Made by a program: the position numbers and the translations under genes. From positions 1 through 57,234 of the forward strand of contig JAMYHX010000269.1 of assembly GCA_025529335.1 (NCBI GenBank): DNA of 57,234 nt, given 5' to 3'. The DNA is from Rhizopus sp. PT2906. Its lineage: Eukaryota > Mucoromycota > Mucoromycetes > Mucorales > Rhizopodaceae. Under the pieces are notes generated by a model that did not search any database, was not told the origin of the DNA, and was given only the letters and a program-made list of their open reading frames with translations. Positions 33,857 to 45,365 of the stretch are shown here, piece after piece (within the stretch, counting starts at the first letter, position 1; each line of letters starts with the position of its first letter).

Positions 33857-36214
33857 CTTATTCAATATACGCCATATAGGTAATCATGGTAACTGAATAT
33901 GGTACCTGGTTGCTATGGGCGGAAATTAAAGCGAGAAATAAACCCGATCAAAATTGCATTAGTCGCGCAGTAACAGAAATTAGTTCAGGTACATGCAATT
34001 TTCTCTTTAGCCCATGAATTGAAACACTAACAATAAATAATAGACATAAGAAAATGTTTCTGTTTACTTTAGTACCAATTGAATGCTTAATCAATAATGA
34101 TTTTGGCTAATATTTTTGCTTCAAATATTCACTGTGCACAGATCAAGAAATAAGGAAAATTTTAAATGGGGTGAGAATAACAATTGATTTGATAGCAAGC
34201 AATACTAATAAACGCGTGATTTGTATCCGGATCTGTATATGGATGTGTAATGCTTGATTTTATATTACTGTCCCAATTAGATCGACGGCGAATAATGCAG
34301 AAATATAAACAATCTCCAGTCTTCCGACAAATAGATAATCAGCTGAATGAAATGAATAAAAAAAATCTTGACATACATGAAAGCATCATCTATATCCCGT
34401 GGCACTTTTTTTATTTTCATTATTCAATTACAAAAAGAATTTGATGCAGATGCATGGATTGTAAAAAAAAAAAAAAAAAAAAATTAAACTAAAAACTTGT
34501 GATAATTTTGTATACCATTTTATATCAAAACTTGATCATTTACATCATTTTACGAATACTGTTTTCTGTATAGTATTTTACCCCCCATATAACAGAATTT
34601 CCTAATTCTAGTTGAGTATGATAGTCTATATATCATCGTCATAAATATAAAAAGGAAAAGATGCAGAAGGCCTATTCAAATTGCGTTATCATCTTATTAC
34701 TGCTATTGCAATTTATACTACATTAATAGATTGAAAATCAAGATGATAAATTGCATCTATTTTTTTTTCAAGTCTTATTTTTATATTCATCAAGATCCCG
34801 AGCTCGGATTACGATAATTTCATGGTAAATTAAAAGGTTTATCATGGGATGATTACTTGTAAAGGACAAGTATTGGATACACTAGAACCAAAGGAAAATA
34901 GAACCAAAACTGAATAGTGTAACAATAAAAGATGCTACTCTTATGAGCTGCTCAATTTAAAAACGAATAATATTGAAAGATGGTAGAAGATAAATGAAGA
35001 TGTCAAGTTACATGTCCTTGTAAATGTTTTTTTTCTTCTTTTTTTTTTTTTTTTTACATGTTTCTCTCCCTTTGCTGCCTTTCATTTCTTTGTCTAAAAA
35101 AAAAGTTTATATATTATGTAGTGCAATGATAAACAACTCCGCGTACTCACTTTCCTCCGTAATGTCCTTTTGTTCTATTTCCTTTATTTCTTACAGCACA
35201 GGCGGAGTACTTAAGTAGGTACGTATAAATGGCAGTAATCTATATATGCAAGATTACATAGCTCCAGTAAACTACGGGTCAACTAGGAAACTATTTAGAA
35301 ATGATAATTCGAGATGAACATCTCTAGTCATTATAGTAAAAAAAACAATAAACAAAAAACGCTCGAGCCAAGTTGAAAAAAATAAAGACCGTGTAGTGAA
35401 ATAACTTTATTTCGTTGTTTTTGTTTATAATTACTATTATTATCATTCATTTCCTCTTTCTAAAAGACTATCTCTCCTCTGATTTCCCGCTGCTCACATA
35501 ATAGGAATGTACTCAGAACACAAGATCATAGTAAAAAAAAAAAAAAAACGACTATCGTAATAAAAATCGTGGCAGGGTTTACTAAATGTAACATGCAATT
35601 TTATCACGGGTCGAGGTCTTTAAGAAACTGGAGTACAGAGTTCTAGTTTAAAATTTATAACACAAGGAGTCGGGGCCACTTTTTTAATCTTTATAGTGTA
35701 AAATCTATCCTATTGGTAGTTTGCAAGACAACAGGCATTTTTCATATGTAAAAGTTTTGTTGTTTTACATGCTATGCATGCTGTTTTTCTTCTTTTTTTC
35801 TTCTTTTTTTTTTGTATTTGAATGGGCAAAATTAAATATAATAAAATAGTAGTATTCCCGTGATCAAGCTTGTGATCCTGTGTTCACTTGTAAGACTTTG
35901 AATTGGAGAGAAAGAGAGTAAGAAAAATCTGGGGGTGAAGAAGAGGGGGGTGGGAAGGAGGGTATAGGTTTGTCCCTCGTTCACACCATAATATGCTTTT
36001 GGGATGTGAAACATCTCTTAACTAAAAGATATAAGCAGCAGCTATAGCCAGATACAGATGCAAGCAGCATCAATTTATAGCAACACAACCAAAAAAAGCC
36101 ACAGATATCTATATAAATAGGACATCTTGAACTTTTTAACTTTTTGATTTTTCACTTCCTTTCTTTTTTTTTTTTTTTACTTTAATACATTATTAATATA
36201 AATATTTCACAAAA
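32335..36214. other. gene-poor spacer of about 3.9 kb
   Basis: AT-rich DNA with homopolymers (T33 at 33821-33853, A runs near 34461 and 35534). The short frames here have no motif or coding bias. No tRNA or conserved element was recognised. Confidence 0.5.
36112..36119 (+). promoter_or_regulatory. TATA box of the 54-residue gene
   Basis: TATAAATA about 100 bp upstream of the ATG at 36215, followed by a pyrimidine-rich stretch. It supports a real short transcription unit. Confidence 0.5.
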
Positions 36215-36379
36215 ATGGGTTTTATTCGTTTCGGTCAATTCATTAGTAAATCAAACAGCAAATCAGATTTAACAGGACCAAACGTTTGTTCTGGTCGAGG
36301 TAAAAGTTATTGTCTTATTCATAGACGATACTTTGAAACTAGTTGGTGCCCAGATTGTAGCCGTTCTAGTCGTAAGTAA
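36215..36379 (+). CDS. small Cys-rich protein, possible zinc-binding
   Basis: Intronless 54-residue frame. The N-terminus is basic and Ser-rich (MGFIRFGQFISKS). C25, C33, H36, C45 and C48 follow in the pattern C-x7-C-x2-H-x8-C-x2-C, and the tail is SRSSRK. A metal-binding knuckle is plausible. It has no signal peptide. A TATA box lies 100 bp upstream. The last codons (CGT AAG TAA) contain a perfect GTAAGT donor, so a longer spliced product is possible. I do not recognise the family. Confidence 0.5.
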   Translation: MGFIRFGQFISKSNSKSDLTGPNVCSGRGKSYCLIHRRYFETSWCPDCSRSSRK

Positions 36380-37483
36380 AAGAGTAACATGTTATTTTTG
36401 AGGGGGTTTTTTTTATTAAAAAAGTGCATTTGATAGATCATTAACTGATGTGTATATCCAAATTACTTGACAAGCAAAATAACATGTTAATTTTTCAATG
36501 AGAAAGTCTGAAAGAAAAACATGAAAACAAGAAAGAAGCAAAAAAAAAAAGAAAAAGAAAAAAAAAGCACAGCTACTACTATTACTTCAAAAAACAAATT
36601 CTTATTAACTACCCTTTCATATCATCTTTATTTCCATATTGTAAATGTATCCTTTTTTTCTCCATTCCACAAAAAATACTCTTTTACGAGAATTATATTC
36701 CCTCATCTTTTATTACCCTTCTTCTCTCTTACCCTTTTTATACTATAAAAAAATCATGTAATATTATGTCCTATTTTATTATTGTCAATCACGATAGATT
36801 CATTGACAATCAAAACACACCCACACAAAAAAACTATATACTACATTTACTTTTTTAAAAAATCTTTCTAAAAAAAAATAAAATAAAATTCAATACTATT
36901 GTAATATTTAAACATTCTTTTATAAATTTGTAGCACGGCTTATTTTTCTCCACTTCTTGGGGGTAGAATTGAAAAAAGTAATCTCTGGCGATCTGTCCAC
37001 GTTTTAATTGTAAAATTTGAGTAAAAATCGTGCTAATAACCTATGATCGCATGATAACGCACAAACACCGCACAGGTATTCTATGTGTAACTTGTATTTT
37101 ATTGAGCAGGGGAACCTTCTTTTTTTCTTTTGTGATCAAGATTATAATTTTGTATTTCTTTCATTGTGAATATCAAATTAACTGTGCATGACCTCGGTTT
37201 GTTTTTACACCGGCGCTCTCCGTATGTTTTTCTTGATATCTTTTCTTCTTCTTTTTTAAAAAAGAAATGTCCATGCTGTGTGCTTAAACCATAGTTTCTA
37301 AATTCGGAAAATAACTTTATCAGGGTTTCTGTACATCGGTTCACCAGACCTTATCGATCTATTTTTTCGAGGTTAATAATTATTTCTGTTAAAGTTAACT
37401 GTGGTATCACACTGCAGCGTTAATTATTGAATGTGCGTAATATATATTAGTACCAGGTTATGCTATTTATAAAGTAAACGATT

Positions 37484-37527
<44 letters not shown>

Positions 37528-39108
37528 GTAATAGTTGCAAAAACTATAAAGCCAGCATTTGTATACAATATTTAATAATGTACATAGCATATTGGGTGTA
37601 ACAGCGTTTAATAACATAAATGGATAAAAGGAATCTAAAGCCTACGTGAAATTTATGTATGTTTTCTATATCATTTTGCTATATGTGTGTACAAAATGCA
37701 TGTAGGGATGAATAGATCGAGACATAAACCTTCTATTTTGCATGTTGGCATTAAGAATAAAATTAATACTTGTGGGGGTTTATACAATTATCCGCATAAA
37801 TGCATTATACCTACAGTAAACAGAGGGATCTTGAAAAATAAACCCCATGAAAGTTGCCATGTATCATATGCTTTTGTACACAGTATATACCTTTTTATAC
37901 TGACTAACGTTGGACATTCCTACAAATTTTCTAAATAAAAAGCCTTAAGCGCACTTGCATTGTATCACTGTGCGACGTATATCATAATTAAAATTTAAGA
38001 ATACTCTAACTACATAAACTGCATTGAACTAGACTTAATTATACATATATTGTATGAAAGTTTTCGTATTTAGCAGTGATTTATACTTGTCATTTTGTGT
38101 AAATATACCAATCAAATGCAAAAATTATCAACTTTTTAGATTTTTTCTTTCTAAAATACCACTAATCACTCTGATATATTCTCGCAGTACTACATACTTT
38201 TATATTATATTGCCATTTACTTAAACAATAGCAAAAATCGTTAAAAATGAAACAAGTAAACGGAGTTATAATTGCTTACTGATCTGTGCAATATCCATGG
38301 CAACAAATTCAGGGGTAAATCTATAAATTTCATAATTTTACAGATTATTATAGAATCTGCAATTTTTAATCAAGTTGAAAGCACATAAAAATTAGCTGTT
38401 AGCCTTACTAACGACAAGAAGTATTATCCATATCATTTTTTTTTCAGTATTCAAATTGTATGTCACATCAATTCTGTTCAAACTCGGGAAAGACGTAATG
38501 CATTTAAATCGGCATCCTAATAATAGTCTTCTTCTCTCATCATTTAGCATGAAAAGACAATGGTAAGAAATATTTCATATGTTTTCACTAGCATTTCAAA
38601 TCTATTTGCTTAATTAATTAAAGGCATAAAAACAATTGGTTTTCTGTTAGCGTAAATTAAGATTTTATTCTTAAATTTTTACAAATTCAGACAAATGCTT
38701 TCTATACCATATAGTGTTTTTGGTACTCCCAATGTTTGTTATTCTATCAAACTAGAAAATCAATCACAACCACAACCACAGCAAAAACATATATAATTTT
38801 AATAACGTATACATAGGCCTAAGAAGCTATATAATTAAGGTTTTTCCATCATGGAAATCAGTTGATGTATAACACTTTTTTCGGAATATATGCAAAACAA
38901 ATGTACGTAAAAAGTCATCATTATAATGCCAAATGTCTGATAATGGTCTTGATTCAAATTGAGCCGGATATACATGGAAGCTCATGATCTTTGGTTTTTC
39001 GGATTACATATTTGTTTTGAATGATCTAAAGGGAAGGAGTGGGAAAAGAATTCCCCAGCCATGAACGTTACATGGAAAGAGTAAGCCAATGAAAGCTCAA
39101 CGCCGCAT
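36380..39108. other. gene-poor spacer of about 2.7 kb
   Basis: AT-rich, with an A40 tract at 37486-37525. A frame at about 37687-37938 has no motif and I do not call it. Confidence 0.5.
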
Positions 39109-39115
39109 TGAGTCA
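39109..39115 (+). promoter_or_regulatory. Gcn4/CPC1-type site (1 of 3) upstream of LEU1
   Basis: TGAGTCA, 255 bp before the LEU1 ATG. It matches the consensus of Gcn4-family bZIP factors of the general amino-acid control. Confidence 0.6.
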
Positions 39116-39172
39116 CTGCCAGTTCAAGCATTTTGTGGTCGGATCTATAAATTGACAGGCAAACAAGACGCC

Positions 39173-39179
39173 TGAGTCA
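39173..39179 (+). promoter_or_regulatory. Gcn4/CPC1-type site (2 of 3) upstream of LEU1
   Basis: TGAGTCA, 191 bp before the LEU1 ATG. Confidence 0.6.
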
Positions 39180-39233
39180 CTATCCACTTGTGCCAACTTG
39201 GTAGAGATTGACCAATAGCCTCATCAATTTTAT

Positions 39234-39240
39234 TGAGTCA
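39234..39240 (+). promoter_or_regulatory. Gcn4/CPC1-type site (3 of 3) upstream of LEU1
   Basis: TGAGTCA, 130 bp before the LEU1 ATG. A CCAAT at about 39212-39216 lies close by. Confidence 0.6.
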
Positions 39241-39363
39241 GGATAAATGCAAATATTTACTTTATAATAACCTGCTAGCAAACAAGAATTTTCTTATTTC
39301 TTTAACTTGTTTCTTACATTTTTACAAAAAAAAAAAAAAACCTCCCCCTATAATAATAATATA

Positions 39364-41607
39364 ATGTCTCGTACTCTTTATGATAAAGTCTGGGATGATC
39401 ATGTCATTGATCAACAAGAGGATGGTACTTGCTTGATCTATATCGACAGACATCTTGTACATGAAGTTACCAGCCCTCAAGCTTTTGAAGGTCTTCGTAA
39501 TGCTAATCGTCCTGTACGTCGCCCTGATTGTACTCTTGCTACTGTAGATCATAATATTCCTACTACACCAAGAAATAATTTTAAAAATATTGCTAGTTTT
39601 ATCAAAGAAGCAGATTCAAGAACTCAATGTGAAACTCTTGAACAAAATATTGAGGCCTTTGGTCTTACTTATTTTGGTATGGAAGATAGTCGTCAAGGTA
39701 TTGTTCATGTTATTGGTCCTGAGCAAGGTTTTACTCTTCCTGCAACCACCGTTGTTTGCGGTGATTCACATACATCTACTCATGGTGCATTTGGTGCTCT
39801 CGCTTTTGGTATTGGTACTTCCGAAGTAGAACATGTACTTGCAACCCAAACTCTTCTCCAAAAAAAATCAAAGAACATGCGTATCCGTGTTCAAGGTAAG
39901 GCTCTTCCAGGTGTCACTTCTAAAGATATTGTTCTTCATATCATTGGTGTCATTGGTACTGCCGGTGGTACTGGTTGCGTCATTGAATTCTGTGGTGATA
40001 CTATTGCTGCTCTCTCAATGGAATCCAGAATGTCAATTTGTAACATGTCAATTGAAGCTGGTGCTCGTGCTGGTATGGTAGCTCCTGATGAGATTACATT
40101 TGAATATCTTCGTGATAAACCTCTTGCTCCCAAGGGCGCTGATTGGGAACGTGCTGTCAAATATTGGAAGTCTCTTAGCTCTGATGTTGATGCAAAGTAC
40201 GATATTAATGTTGAAATTGATGCTGCTGATATTGCTCCTACTCTTACTTGGGGTACTAGTCCTCAAGATGTTGTTGCCATTACTGGCTCTGCACCTGATC
40301 CATCAAAGATTGAAGACCCTATTCATCGCTCAGCTGTTCAACGTGCTCTTGATTATATTGGTATTGCTCCCAATACTCCCATGGAAGGTGTAAAGGTAGA
40401 CAAGGTATTTATTGGCAGTTGTACCAATTCTCGTATTGAGGATCTTCGTGCTGCTGCTGCTGTAGTAAAGGGTAAGCGTGCTGCTGAATGGGTTGATGCT
40501 ATGGTTGTTCCTGGTTCAGGTTTGGTTAAGCGTCAAGCTGAGCGTGAAGGTTTAGACAAGATCTTTACTGATGCTGGTTTTGATTGGAGAGAAGCTGGTT
40601 GTTCCATGTGTCTTGGTATGAATCCCGATCAATTGAAGCCCGGAGAGCGTTGTGCATCTACATCTAATCGTAACTTTGAAGGTCGTCAAGGTGCTGGTGG
40701 ACGTACTCATCTCGTAAGTCCTGCTATGGCTGCAGCTGCAGGCATTAAGGGTTGTCTTACTGATGTCCGTAATATGGAAATCTCTGTAATTCCTGGTACT
40801 CCCAAGCAAAGCCCTCGCCAAGAAGTTGTTGCCGAATTTGAATCTGATGATGATGAGGTTGATACAAGCTCTGTTGAATCCGTTCCTGTTTCTACACCTC
40901 CTAGTACTGGTGAAACTGCCGGTATGCCCAAATTCACTACTCTCAAGGGTTATGCTGCACCTCTTGATATTTCCAATGTTGATACCGATATGATTATCCC
41001 CAAACAGTTCCTCAAGACTATCAAACGTACTGGTCTTGGAAGTGCTCTTTTTTATGCTCTCCGTTTCGACCCTGCTACTGGTGCCGAGAACCCTGACTTT
41101 GTTCTCAATCAAGAGCCTTATCGTCAAGCTCGTACTTTAGTCTGTACTGGTCCCAACTTTGGTTGTGGTAGTTCTCGTGAGCATGCTCCTTGGGCCTTTA
41201 ATGATTTTGGTATTCGTTGTATTCTTGCGCCCAGTTTTGCTGATATTTTCTACAACAACTGTTTCAAAAACGGTATGCTTCCAATTGTACTTCCTCAAGA
41301 TCAATTAGAAGCTATTGCTGCTGAAGCCAAGAAGGGATCCGAGGTTGAAATTGACCTTATTGACCAAGTGGTTCGCTTTGCCGACAATGAAGTTCCATTT
41401 GAAGTTGAAGCTTTCCGTAAACATTGCCTTGTTAACGGTTTTGATGATATTGGATTGACCATGCAAAAATCTGACAAGATTGCAGAATTTGAAATTAAGC
41501 GTACTGATACATGGCCTTGGTTAAATGGAAAGGGTTACAAAGGAAAAGCTACTAAAATTGCCATCAATGGTGGTAGCCAAAAGAAGAAGACTAAGCTCGA
41601 TTGGTAA
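39364..41607 (+). CDS. leu1: 3-isopropylmalate dehydratase (fused LeuC-LeuD)
   Basis: Second step of leucine synthesis: isomerises 2-isopropylmalate to 3-isopropylmalate with a [4Fe-4S] cluster. Intronless, 747 residues. The large (LeuC) domain contains TVDHNIPT, CGDSHTSTHGAFG, IGSCTNSRIEDL and CSMCLGMNPDQL with all three cluster cysteines. An acidic Ser/Asp linker (about 495-520) leads to the small (LeuD) domain with DTDMIIPKQFLKTI and GCGSSREHAPWA. The start at MSRTLYDKVWDDHV matches the family; the open frame extends 19 codons upstream but without an ATG. Codon use is strongly biased to GGT/GCT/CGT, as in highly expressed genes. Three TGAGTCA sites in the promoter point to general amino-acid control. 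Confidence 0.97.
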   Translation: MSRTLYDKVWDDHVIDQQEDGTCLIYIDRHLVHEVTSPQAFEGLRNANRPVRRPDCTLATVDHNIPTTPRNNFKNIASFIKEADSRTQCETLEQNIEAFGLTYFGMEDSRQGIVHVIGPEQGFTLPATTVVCGDSHTSTHGAFGALAFGIGTSEVEHVLATQTLLQKKSKNMRIRVQGKALPGVTSKDIVLHIIGVIGTAGGTGCVIEFCGDTIAALSMESRMSICNMSIEAGARAGMVAPDEITFEYLRDKPLAPKGADWERAVKYWKSLSSDVDAKYDINVEIDAADIAPTLTWGTSPQDVVAITGSAPDPSKIEDPIHRSAVQRALDYIGIAPNTPMEGVKVDKVFIGSCTNSRIEDLRAAAAVVKGKRAAEWVDAMVVPGSGLVKRQAEREGLDKIFTDAGFDWREAGCSMCLGMNPDQLKPGERCASTSNRNFEGRQGAGGRTHLVSPAMAAAAGIKGCLTDVRNMEISVIPGTPKQSPRQEVVAEFESDDDEVDTSSVESVPVSTPPSTGETAGMPKFTTLKGYAAPLDISNVDTDMIIPKQFLKTIKRTGLGSALFYALRFDPATGAENPDFVLNQEPYRQARTLVCTGPNFGCGSSREHAPWAFNDFGIRCILAPSFADIFYNNCFKNGMLPIVLPQDQLEAIAAEAKKGSEVEIDLIDQVVRFADNEVPFEVEAFRKHCLVNGFDDIGLTMQKSDKIAEFEIKRTDTWPWLNGKGYKGKATKIAINGGSQKKKTKLDW

Positions 41608-41786
41608 ATTATGTAATAAAACTTCTTTTACCTTTTGAATTATTTCTTTTTTGTAACTATTATTCTCTTCAATACTTGATTAATACATAATATCTTTTTC
41701 ATATTCCAAATACATACAAACATTTTTAAATAAACAAACTGCATTTTTTATACTCTTTACATTTAATACTTTTTTTTAATATGTAT

Positions 41787-41987
41787 TTATATATTGTCAT
41801 CATTGGAATCATCATCGGCGAAGCGCCATCCTTTCTTATAATGATGGCCAATGCAAAACAGAGGCTTTCCTCTGCCAATAAAACTGTTTGAAATGAAAAC
41901 CATTAAGTTTCAAATAAATGTTCCTGAAGGCTTTTTAGCTAAATTAATATCAGTGTAACACCATTTTTTTGCAGTTGCTAAATTCAT
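41787..41987 (-). pseudogene. decayed coding fragment with in-frame TGA
   Basis: On the minus strand, an ATG at 41987 opens MNLATAKKWCYTDINLAKKP, reaching a TGA at 41912-41910. The same frame then continues with GRGKPLFCIGHHYKKGW and an acidic end (ADDDSNDDNI) to a TAA at 41789-41787. Amino-acid make-up on both sides of the stop looks coding. This may be the C-terminal remnant of a transposon or host gene; the family is not recognised. Confidence 0.35.
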
Positions 41988-43828
41988 TTGAAGTCGAAAC
42001 TGATAACCAGATTGCCAAATACATACAAACCCAACAAGAAAGTGCAAAAAGTCAACGTGATTGCCACCAATTTAGCAAATTTAGCTTATTTTAGCACTTT
42101 AAATGTTATATTTTGGAAGTTTACGGCCATTTCTAGCGCTCAAATTGGTACCAAACAATTGCTATGGATTAATAGACTGATTCTAGAATATTTTTGTAAA
42201 AATCTGAAGATATTAGTTTCGACTCGATTTTTGCCTTATGATACCTCATGTAAAATTGCAAATTTCATAAAATTCAATTTTTCAGTCGAAAAATGCAACT
42301 TTTCACTAAGATGTTTACTGAAAGTATAAAACTAAAATAAGCATATGTATATGATAATAAAGTTTAAATAACGCTTGCATGCTAAGTTTTTTGAGTTTTT
42401 TACAAAAAACTGAAATTCAACCTTTTTGAAAAAATAGAGAAATTTTTTGTGAAAAGGTTTTAAGAAAAAAATACTAACTAATATAAAAATAAAATTTAAA
42501 TTTACGTAATTATCATCACTTTTAATGTATTTTATAAACTTTTACATGTAAAAACCCTTTAAAGGTCATTTTTTTTTTCAAGAAATGTCAAATTTGGTTT
42601 TTCTAATCTTTTCTTCATCCAAATTTTCATTCTCCGAAACTTCAGTCTTTTTATAAAATTTCGAATGCAAAAAAAAAAGAAAAAATAGAAAAAAAAAACT
42701 TGAAGAGTGTATCGAATCACATTCATCACTACAACGGTACTGTAAAAATAGCAATATACTCTGTATCATCTCAAGTACATTCATAAACTTTTTTTTTTAT
42801 CAAGATTTACTAGTGAAAATGTGGTGCGCTCCGATTTTGAAGACTGACAATTCTTTACATTTTTTATTGCTACATTTTAAGAAAAATTAAAAGCTACTTA
42901 CTTTTATCAATTTCTCCCTACCTGCTATTTCATCAGAATGTTGCTTCATTCAAACCTGTACTTAATAAACCCAGTAAATGTAGATCCATATTATTTGCCC
43001 TTTTTTGGGAGACAATTTTAAGTTATGAATAGAAATATATCTAAATATAACGAATATTTTGAAGAATGTGCAAACACAAATTTTGTTTTTGCGAACTTCT
43101 TATGTAAAACTGAAATTTAATCGCGAATATCGATGTTAAAACTATGAAGCACATTAATGGTTTCAATAGCAAAAAGATTTAAAAAACAATAAAAACAGTT
43201 ACATTTCATGATAGTTTTATTTAATCAAAAGAAATAAGTAAAATATAATGCCATAAACCGTAGACCTATGATTTAAAAAGAGTTAGTTACCAATATAAAC
43301 ATATAAATGTAAGGTTATTAAATGTGTCATTTAGATCAGTAAACAAGTTTTCACATCAATAATTCAGGCAATGTAGATAAGAATTTTTTGTAAGTCATCA
43401 CTTTCTTGATGACACATCTCAATAACCATATAGTAATAATAAACAAATACTTACATTAAACATCACTCAATCCTGTCATCCATCTTCTAATCATACATCC
43501 ATACACAATAAATCTATTCAATGTATAAGCATATACATATATAATGGATTACAATCGGATATTAGGATGCAAACAAAAAGAAGTAATAGATGTAGGAAGG
43601 TTATCAAATCTGACAGCTTTCAGTTACCAAGGGCTTTATATAGTTGCGGCATTGGCATTGAAAATTTTTATTTCGGACAGCTAAAGAAGTATGGCTCGGA
43701 CGGTCTATCTGACTTGTTTCAAGCAGAGTAAGCGCTTCTGGCAAACCATCAATAATGTTAGATAATATATTGGCCAAATTTTGAATCCTCCTCTTCCTCA
43801 TCGTCTTTTTGTACTTGGTGTATTAAAC
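41988..43828. other. spacer with RPL3 promoter at its right end
   Basis: AT-rich DNA; the left part may belong to the decayed element at 41787-41987. No other gene is supportable. The RPL3 promoter must lie in the last few hundred bases. Confidence 0.4.
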
Positions 43829-45279
43829 ATGGTAAGTTAATCTAAATGCATCAATCCATCCATGAAAAGCATTAAACTAATCATCATTCAATTATAGTCT
43901 CACAGGTTAGTTTGATCATCCTCATCAATATCGGTGCTCTTTTTTTTTTTTAGTGTGTGGATGGGCTGCAGTGATTTTTTTATTATACTCCACAACATTT
44001 CCATTCATACATTATTAATTTGAAAATTTGAAAAAATAGTTAATTAACTCTACAATCTTCATATAGAAAATTCGAGGCTCCCCGTCATGGTCATTTGGGT
44101 TTCGGCCCCCGTAAGAGAACTAGATCTCACCGTGGTCGTGTTAAGGCTTATCCTAAGGATGATGCCAAGAAGCCTGTCCATATGACCGCTTTCATGGGTT
44201 ACAAGGCTGGTATGACCCATATTGTCCGTGATCTTGAACGTCCTGGTTCCAGTAAGTTTGATAAAATAGATGTTTAAATATTTGATCTGACATGTCAAAA
44301 TCTAATTATAGAGATGCACAAGAAGGAAATTGTCGAAGCTGTTACTGTCATCGAAGCTCCCGCTATGGTTGTTGTTGGTGTCGTCGGTTACGTCGAAACT
44401 CCTCGTGGTCTCCGTTCTTTGACCACCGTTTGGGCCGAACATCTTTCCGAAGAGGCCAAGCGTCGCTTCTACAAGAACTGGTACCGTTCCAAGAAGAAGG
44501 CTTTCACCAAGTATGCCCAAAAGTATGCTGAAGGTGCTAAGGATGTCACTCGTGAACTCGAGCGTATCAAGAAGTACTGTTCCGTCGTCCGTGTCATTGC
44601 TCACACTCAAATTGCCAAGGCTAAGCTCCACCAACGTAAGGCTCACCTTATGGAAGTTCAATTGAACGGTGGTTCTATCGCTGATAAGGTTGAATGGGCT
44701 CGTGAGCACTTCGAAAAGGAAGTTACTGTTGGTTCTATCTTTGAACAAGATGAGATGATCGATATCATTGCCACTACCAAGGGTCATGGTTTCGAAGGTG
44801 TCACCGCTCGTTGGGGTACCAAGAAGTTGCCTCGTAAGACTCATCGTGGTCTCCGTAAGGTTGCTTGTATTGGTGCCTGGCATCCTAGCAGAGTCATGTA
44901 CTCTGTTGCTCGTGCTGGTCAACGTGGTTACCATCGTCGTACTGAGATCAACAAGAAGATCTACCGTATTGCCACTGGTTCTGATGCCAAGTCTGGTACT
45001 ACCGATTACGATTTGACTGAGAAGCCTATTACTCCTATGGGTGGTTTCCCTCACTATGGTGTTGTCAATGATGATTTCGTCATGATCAAGGGTTGTTGTG
45101 CTGGTTCCAAGAAGCGTGTTATCACTCTTCGTAAGTCCCTCACTGTCCACACCAAGCGTTCCGCTTTGGAAAAGGTCTCTGTCAAGTTCATCGATACTTC
45201 TTCCAAGTTCGGTCATGGTCGTTTCCAAACTCCTGCCGAAAAGCATCAATTTATGGGTACCCTCAAGAAGGATCTTTAA
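43829..45279 (+). CDS. rpl3: 60S ribosomal protein uL3
   Basis: Large-subunit protein near the peptidyl-transferase centre. Exons: 43829..43831 (the ATG alone), 43898..43905 (8 nt, TCTCACAG), 44067..44251 and 44312..45279, giving 387 residues, the same as yeast. Together they give MSHRKFEAPRHGHLGFGPRK, the invariant uL3 start, which fixes the odd splicing. The rest is highly conserved (GYKAGMTHIVRD, TTKGHGFEGVTARWGTKKLPRKTHRGLRKVACIGAWHP, GYHRRTEINKKIY). Codon use is extremely biased (GGT, CGT, AAG, GTC), as expected. It converges on CBP3 with 86 bp between stops. The 315-residue antisense frame is a shadow. Confidence 0.97.
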
Positions 45280-45365
45280 GCAGTTTCACTTTCTTAAAAA
45301 TAATATTATCTCATTATTTTTGATTTAAAATAAAAAATTAATTTTATACATAACATATTTTTTAT

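Noticed and set aside
37687..37938. 83-residue plus-strand frame
   Set aside because: No motif, AT-driven composition and no promoter-like element; treated as chance.
40552..41127. 191-residue minus-strand frame inside LEU1
   Set aside because: Antisense shadow of a strongly biased coding sequence.
41988..42329. 113-residue plus-strand frame
   Set aside because: AT-rich chance frame with no ATG context, motif or promoter; it lies beside a decayed fragment on the other strand.
43604..43801. 65-residue minus-strand frame upstream of RPL3
   Set aside because: It lies in the RPL3 promoter/leader, starting about 28 nt from the RPL3 ATG; no motif or support.
44302..45249. 315-residue minus-strand frame across RPL3
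   Set aside because: Shadow created by the extreme codon bias of RPL3 on the other strand; its Thr/Ser/Leu-rich sequence has no domain.
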